Of a stretch of 48,440 nt of DNA, positions 44,467 through 48,440 are shown piece after piece. Made by a program: the position numbers and the translations under genes. The stretch comes from Aeromicrobium sp. (lineage in GTDB: Bacteria; Actinomycetota; Actinomycetes; Propionibacteriales; Nocardioidaceae). How positions within the stretch are numbered: the first letter of the stretch is position 1; the number at the start of each line of letters is the position of its first letter. The stretch covers positions 1 through 48,440 of the forward strand of contig NZ_JACMOM010000372.1 in the NCBI RefSeq assembly GCF_014378035.1, given 5' to 3'. The notes under the pieces are model-generated. The model did no database searches and had not been told where the DNA came from. It saw only the letters and a program-made list of their open reading frames with translations.

Positions 44467-46019
44467 GCGCGAGAGGACGGGACAAGTTGGTTTCGGGTTA
44501 CTTTCCCCATGGCATTGCGCGGAAGCTGGTCGAGGAAGAAGACTCTCTTGGGGCACTTGTACGCCGCCAGATGATCTAGGCAGTGAGCGAGGATCTGCTC
44601 GGAGCTGACCTGTTGGCCGGCGCGCGCCACGACCCACGTGGCGACTTCCTCACCCCAGCGCTCGCTGGGCAGCCCGGCGACGGCGGCTTCCCGGACGCCG
44701 GGGAGCTGCTCGATGACCCGCTCGACCTCGGTGGGCACAACATTCATGCCGCCGGTGATGACGAGCTCCTTGAGCCGGCCACTGATGATCAGCAGTCCCT
44801 CGTCGTCCCAGCGGCCGAGATCCCCGGTCCGGAACCACTGTCCGGGCCAGAATGCTGCGTCGGTGGCTGCTGGATCGTCGAGGTAGCCATCAAAGACCTG
44901 GGGCCCACGGAGCACGATCTCGCCCTCGGTTCCGACTTCGACGGGATGACCCCGCACGTCGGTCAGGGCGACTTCGACCCCCGGCAGCGGGTATCCGACC
45001 GCGCCGACCGTGCGCTCGCCTTCGTAGTTGTTCGAAACGTTGAGGCCGGTCTCGGTCAGCCCATATCGTTCCAGCGGCATCATGCCGACCTTCTCGAAGT
45101 AGGCTCGGGCCAAGGTGGCTGACAGCGGCGCGGAGCCTGAGGTGGCCAGTCGGAGTCGCCGCAATGGGGCGAGCTGTTCCCGATCCAGTGCGACCAGGCG
45201 TTGGTGGATGCTTGGTACTGCAAACATCACTGTGGCCTGCGTCCGAGCGATGGTCTCCAGCAGCCGGTCCGGGTCGAAGCGTGCGAGGACGCCCGCTTTG
45301 GAGCCGGCGAGAAGGCTAACGTGAATACCACTCAGGCCGTGCTGATGGAACAACGGCAGCGCGTGCACAAGGATGTCCTGGCTGTTCCAGCGCCACGCCA
45401 GCATCGCCGACCGGATCGAGGCCAGCAGTTGGCCGTGGGTGAGTGGGACCCCCTTCGGGAGTCCAGTGGTGCCCGAGGTGAAGGCGAGCAAAGCGACGTC
45501 CCGGGAGTCCAGACCGACCGGCGGATGTTCTGCTGCAGACTCTGTCGCTTCGATGAGATCATCCATGCGGAATACCGGCACCGAGGTTGTCCGCGCGAGC
45601 TGGTCATCAGTCAGCACGATGACCGGGTCGCAGCGGTCGACCACCCGATTCAGTTCGCTCGTCGTGAAACCAGGGTTGGTCAACACCATGACGGCACCCA
45701 GCCGAAGGCCGGCAAGATAGGCGACGACGAACGCCATCGAGGTTGGTGCGCTGATCACGACCCGCTCACCGTGGACGACGCCGTGCTCAGCCAGGACCGA
45801 CGCCGCGCGAGCGGCGCGTGCACGCAGGTCGGCGTACGTGATGGTCGCTTCCTCGATCGTGAGCGTGGAGTCGGGGTGCGTTCGCGCGGTCTGCGCGAGG
45901 ACGTCGGGGATGGTTCCCCGGCTCAGCTGCCGCCGGAGTGCCGCCGGGTCCAAGTTTTCCGGAGTCGCACCCAGATGGCCGATCCAGGCCTGCATCATCG
46001 CTGGCTCTACGTCTCGCAC
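44463..46019 (-). CDS. AMP-dependent acyl-CoA ligase (ANL family)
   Basis: The 518-residue enzyme activates a carboxylic acid via an acyl-adenylate to the CoA thioester. Motifs are all present: TSGTTGLPKGVPLTH, YGLTETG, RTGDLG, LKELVITGGMNVVPTEVE and the C-terminal lysine in RNAMGKVTRN. GTG at 46019 is chosen because GAGGAGA lies five bases upstream. A perfect TGGTATACCA operator lies 22 bases before it. It is the likely CoA-activation step of the cluster and leads the ligase-amidase operon. Confidence 0.93.
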   Translation of the reverse strand: MRDVEPAMMQAWIGHLGATPENLDPAALRRQLSRGTIPDVLAQTARTHPDSTLTIEEATITYADLRARAARAASVLAEHGVVHGERVVISAPTSMAFVVAYLAGLRLGAVMVLTNPGFTTSELNRVVDRCDPVIVLTDDQLARTTSVPVFRMDDLIEATESAAEHPPVGLDSRDVALLAFTSGTTGLPKGVPLTHGQLLASIRSAMLAWRWNSQDILVHALPLFHQHGLSGIHVSLLAGSKAGVLARFDPDRLLETIARTQATVMFAVPSIHQRLVALDREQLAPLRRLRLATSGSAPLSATLARAYFEKVGMMPLERYGLTETGLNVSNNYEGERTVGAVGYPLPGVEVALTDVRGHPVEVGTEGEIVLRGPQVFDGYLDDPAATDAAFWPGQWFRTGDLGRWDDEGLLIISGRLKELVITGGMNVVPTEVERVIEQLPGVREAAVAGLPSERWGEEVATWVVARAGQQVSSEQILAHCLDHLAAYKCPKRVFFLDQLPRNAMGKVTRNQLVPSSRA

Positions 46020-46040
46020 TAGATCTCCTCGCCTGAAACA

Positions 46041-46050
46041 TGGTATACCA
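46041..46050. promoter_or_regulatory. GntR-type operator, perfect palindrome, upstream of the ligase
   Basis: TGGTATACCA is fully symmetric and is the strongest of the four sites. It lies 22 bases upstream of the ligase GTG and just after the tetR stop codon. Confidence 0.75.
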
Positions 46051-46059
46051 GCGACGATA

Positions 46060-46749
46060 TCACTTCGGTGCGAGATCAGGTTCTTCCTTAGGTGTGGAGG
46101 GTGCCCCGTCGCGCTTGCGCCCGTTTGCGAGGCTGGCATGGAGCGGCTCAAGACCGGCGATCAGGCACTCGAGCGCAAGCGTAAAACTATCGGTGTCAAT
46201 CTCCTCCGCGTGATCGCGGATCAGATGGGCCTTGACCAGGTTGGGATATCGGTTCAGGTAGACGCGAGTGTCATCGGCGAACCCGCTGGCGAATGCCGTC
46301 GTTGCTGCGCCGATCACCAGATACTTCGTCGCGGCGGAGATCAAGGTCGCCTGGCGTGCGGGCCAACCGCCGGCGATCAGACCCCCGTGCACGGCGTCTG
46401 CCATCGTCAGGAAGTCTTGTCGCTCGCCGGTCCCGGCTGCGACGACCGGGGCGGCATTGGGGTGCGCGGCCAGAGCGCTGCGGTAGGAGCTGGCCCAGAC
46501 GCGTATGCCATTTCTCCAGTCCCCGTCGTTGAAGCCGGAGGTATCGACCCCTCGGGTGAGCAGGTTGGCCACCGCGTCCAACACGTCGTTCTTCGTCGGG
46601 TAGTGGCTGTACAGAGATGCTGCCTGCACGCCGAGCTCTTGGGCCAGTCGTCGCATGGAGAGCGCGGCAAGACCGTCGGAATCGATGACGGCGAGCGCAG
46701 CGTCGCGGATCAGGACTCGGTTGAGCAGCGGTGTGCTCGGACGCACCAT
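46060..46749 (-). CDS. TetR-family regulator of the acyl-CoA dehydrogenase
   Basis: The 229-residue protein has a TetR helix-turn-helix (AALSMRRLAQELGVQAASLYSHYPTKNDVLDAVANLL, about residues 25-60) and a TetR_C-like ligand domain. ATG at 46749 is preferred with AAGGAG upstream, though the frame remains open to 46842. It is divergent from the acyl-CoA dehydrogenase at 46830, and an inverted repeat lies between, so it probably represses that gene in response to an acyl-CoA. Confidence 0.88.
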   Translation of the reverse strand: MVRPSTPLLNRVLIRDAALAVIDSDGLAALSMRRLAQELGVQAASLYSHYPTKNDVLDAVANLLTRGVDTSGFNDGDWRNGIRVWASSYRSALAAHPNAAPVVAAGTGERQDFLTMADAVHGGLIAGGWPARQATLISAATKYLVIGAATTAFASGFADDTRVYLNRYPNLVKAHLIRDHAEEIDTDSFTLALECLIAGLEPLHASLANGRKRDGAPSTPKEEPDLAPK

Positions 46750-46797
46750 AGAAGGTCTCCTTGCTAAAACTAACGACGTGAGGTTAACATCCCATAA

Positions 46798-46814
46798 ACC
46801 TAACACCGTTTGGT
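46798..46814. promoter_or_regulatory. Candidate TetR operator
   Basis: ACC-T-AAC-ACC-GTT-T-GGT is a 17-base inverted repeat in the short gap between tetR and the dehydrogenase. A related half (GGTTAAC) lies at 46782-46788. Confidence 0.5.
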
Positions 46815-46829
46815 AAAGGAGCAATTGTC

Positions 46830-48005
46830 GTGACTGTGACACCCCAGAGCCCGCTGGACCTCTTCGGTACTGATTCGTTGGTGGGCGAGGATGATCTGGC
46901 GATCCGCGACACCGTCCGTAGATACGTCCAGGACAAGATCAAACCGCAGCTCGCGGACTGGTACGAGACGGCGAACATCCCGGCCCGGCACCTGGCGAAG
47001 GAGCTTGGCTCGCTGGGTCTGCTCGGCATGCACCTTGAGGGGTATGGATGCGCCGGGACGAGCGCTACCGCGTACGGCCTTGCGTGCATGGAGCTGGAGG
47101 CAGGTGATTCGGGCCTACGCAGCCTGGTGTCGGTGCAGGGGTCGCTGGCGATGTTCGCGATTTGGAAGCACGGTTCAGAGGAGCAGAAACAAGAGTGGTT
47201 GCCGCCGATGGCCGCAGGAGAGGCGATCGGCTGCTTCGGACTGACTGAACCGGATTTCGGTTCGGACCCGTCAGGGATGCGGACCCGTGCCCGCAGGGAC
47301 GGTGCGGACTGGGTGCTCAACGGCACCAAGATGTGGATCACCAACGGGTCGATCGCCGATGTCGCGGTCGTGTGGGCCCAGACGGATGACCGGATTCGCG
47401 GGTTCGTCGTGCCGACCGACACAGCAGGATTCTCAGCTCCGGAGATCATGAGGAAGCTCTCGCTGCGGGCGTCGGTGACCTCCGAGTTGGTGCTCGAGGA
47501 CGTCCGACTGCCGGCGTCGGCGATGCTGCCCGAAGCGGCTGGCTTGTCCGGTCCACTGTCCTGCCTGAACGAAGCACGATTCGGAATCGTCTTCGGAGCC
47601 CTCGGGGCGGCGCGCGACTGCTTGGAGACCGCGATCGGCTATTCCCAGGAACGGCAGATCTACGGCAAGCCACTGGCGACGTTCCAGGCCACTCAAATCA
47701 AACTGGCAGACATGACCCTCGAGCTGGGCAAGGGCCTGTTGCTCGCGCTGAATCTCGGCCGGCTCAAGGACCAGCACGTGCTCCGTCCTGAACAGGTCAG
47801 CCTGGGGAAGCTCAACAACGTCCGCGAGGCGATCGCGATCGCGCGGGAGTGCCGCACGATACTGGGTGCCGCCGGAATCACTTTGGACTACCCGATCATG
47901 CGGCATGCCAACAATCTCGAATCCGTGCTCACCTACGAGGGGACCTCCGAGGTCCACCAGCTCATCATCGGCCAGGCCCTCACCGGACAGTCCGCATTCC
48001 AATGA
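46830..48005 (+). CDS. Glutaryl-CoA-dehydrogenase-like acyl-CoA dehydrogenase
   Basis: The 391-residue enzyme is a full acyl-CoA dehydrogenase with the catalytic Glu370 in TYEGTSEVH. The segment LRSLVSVQGSLAMFAI with Arg97 matches the region where glutaryl-CoA dehydrogenase binds the distal carboxylate. It should oxidise, and may decarboxylate, a dicarboxylyl-CoA. GTG at 46830 has AAAGGAG upstream. It is divergent from tetR. In the cluster it fits a step after ring opening. Confidence 0.9.
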   Translation: MTVTPQSPLDLFGTDSLVGEDDLAIRDTVRRYVQDKIKPQLADWYETANIPARHLAKELGSLGLLGMHLEGYGCAGTSATAYGLACMELEAGDSGLRSLVSVQGSLAMFAIWKHGSEEQKQEWLPPMAAGEAIGCFGLTEPDFGSDPSGMRTRARRDGADWVLNGTKMWITNGSIADVAVVWAQTDDRIRGFVVPTDTAGFSAPEIMRKLSLRASVTSELVLEDVRLPASAMLPEAAGLSGPLSCLNEARFGIVFGALGAARDCLETAIGYSQERQIYGKPLATFQATQIKLADMTLELGKGLLLALNLGRLKDQHVLRPEQVSLGKLNNVREAIAIARECRTILGAAGITLDYPIMRHANNLESVLTYEGTSEVHQLIIGQALTGQSAFQ

Positions 48006-48143
48006 GGCTTGGCTGACCGGCCGGCCCAGGACCGAGGTCGGTCGAGTCCACGCACGAGGGTCGTTCTCCTCCTGTGTCCAGACGCCTGGGTGCGGCGCGA
48101 TGCCTGGCGAGTTGCCGCAACCGACAAGCACCTCAAATGACAG

Positions 48144-48172
48144 AAGACCGAACCCTTCACAGGTTCGGTCTT
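48144..48172. terminator. Hairpin terminator between dehydrogenase and tRNA-Leu
   Basis: AAGACCGAACC and its exact complement form an 11-base stem around CTTCACA. It can serve the tRNA on the minus strand and the dehydrogenase on the plus strand. The 138 bases before it (48006-48143) hold nothing else I can see. Confidence 0.85.
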
Positions 48173-48199
48173 CCGGGATGTCCTGAGACATCGGATTTG

Positions 48200-48281
48200 T
48201 GCCGGTGACAGGACTTGAACCTGCACGCCCGAAGGCACAGGATCCTAAGTCCTGCGTGTCTACCAGTTCCACCACACCGGC
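48200..48281 (-). tRNA. tRNA-Leu (anticodon UAG)
   Basis: The acceptor arms GCCGGTG/CACCGGC pair fully. The anticodon stem CAGGA/TCCTG encloses CTTAGGA, giving anticodon TAG. The T-loop GTTCAAGTC is present, and there is a short variable arm (TGCCTTCGGGCGT). The base after the acceptor is A and no CCA is encoded. Confidence 0.95.
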
Positions 48282-48301
48282 CCAACAGAAAGAGTAGGGG
48301 G

Positions 48302-48440
48302 TCAGCCCACGAGTCCGAGGTCCTTGCGCAGCTTGGCGACGTGGCCTGTCGCCTTGACGTTGTACTGGGCGACCTCGATGGCGCCGTCCGCGACCACGAA
48401 CGTCGATCGGATGACGCCCTCGACGACCTTGCCGTACAGC
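48302..48440 (-). CDS. bcp: Thioredoxin-dependent peroxiredoxin Bcp, C-terminal part (cut by window end)
   Basis: The last 46 codons read LYGKVVEGVIRSTFVVADGAIEVAQ..., then VKATGHVAKLRKDLGL, matching the C-terminal part of Bcp/PrxQ peroxiredoxins, which reduce hydroperoxides. The peroxidatic Cys and the start are beyond the window edge. The identification rests on the GV-RSTFV and VKA-GH patterns. Confidence 0.75.
   Translation of the reverse strand, partial: LYGKVVEGVIRSTFVVADGAIEVAQYNVKATGHVAKLRKDLGLVG

Overview
The window is high-GC actinobacterial chromosome. Gene content (Lhr-Nei2 pair, ArfA/ArfC-type channel genes, mec-cysO-cysM, ClpS-DUF2017, DUF3039 next to a helicase), frequent GTG starts and many leaderless promoters point to an actinomycete. 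A Nocardioidaceae-like organism is my best guess, but the sequence alone does not fix the genus. I see no phage, insertion sequence, transposase, integrase or CRISPR array.

Positions 1-31,200 are mostly housekeeping and conserved accessory genes. In order they are: DNA repair (lhr, nei2); an ArfA/ArfC-like envelope pair and a DUF3048 lipoprotein; a TetR gene divergent from an unknown 171-residue protein, with a tandem operator between; a MerR-like regulator divergent from yqgE, DUF3039 and a helicase; an HSL-type esterase, a luciferase-family oxidoreductase and an Eis-like acetyltransferase; and NAD salvage (pncB-pncA). Then comes a block that follows the Mycobacterium tuberculosis Rv1330c-Rv1341 order: pncB, clpS, DUF2017, mec, cysO, cysM, a divergent PRPP-synthase homologue where the rhomboid gene would be, murI, an Rv1339-like phosphodiesterase, rph and rdgB. 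After it lie an SGNH hydrolase, a TrmL-like methyltransferase, a BenE-type transporter and an SRPBCC protein. A tightly overlapping four-gene operon (28264-31174) joins an acyl-CoA-dehydrogenase-like protein, a PIG-L deacetylase, a NodS-like methyltransferase and a family 2 glycosyltransferase. It looks like a small biosynthetic unit with no product I can name.

Positions 31,386-48,172 hold a catabolic cluster bounded by two strong hairpins, with tRNA-Leu(UAG) just outside its right edge. It encodes an MFS transporter, an alpha/beta hydrolase, a CoxG-like protein, an SDR and a crotonase that both lack the usual catalytic residues, and a molybdenum hydroxylase operon with one FAD subunit, one [2Fe-2S] subunit and two different large subunits. 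A GntR regulator, an amidase, an acyl-CoA ligase, a TetR regulator and a glutaryl-CoA-dehydrogenase-like enzyme complete it. Four copies of a TGGTATAYCA motif lie upstream of the transporter, the SDR operon, the hydroxylase/crotonase divergon and the ligase-amidase operon, so the whole cluster looks like one GntR regulon. My inference is a pathway for a heteroaromatic (perhaps pyridine) carboxylic acid: uptake, two ring hydroxylations, CoA activation, ring opening, amide hydrolysis and a glutaryl-CoA-type dehydrogenation. The substrate is not proven by sequence.

A clear contrast in translation signals separates the halves. Many genes in the first 28 kb start at or within two bases of a predicted transcription start (TANNNT, 6-8 bases, then ATG or GTG), whereas the operon-leading catabolic genes mostly carry Shine-Dalgarno leaders.
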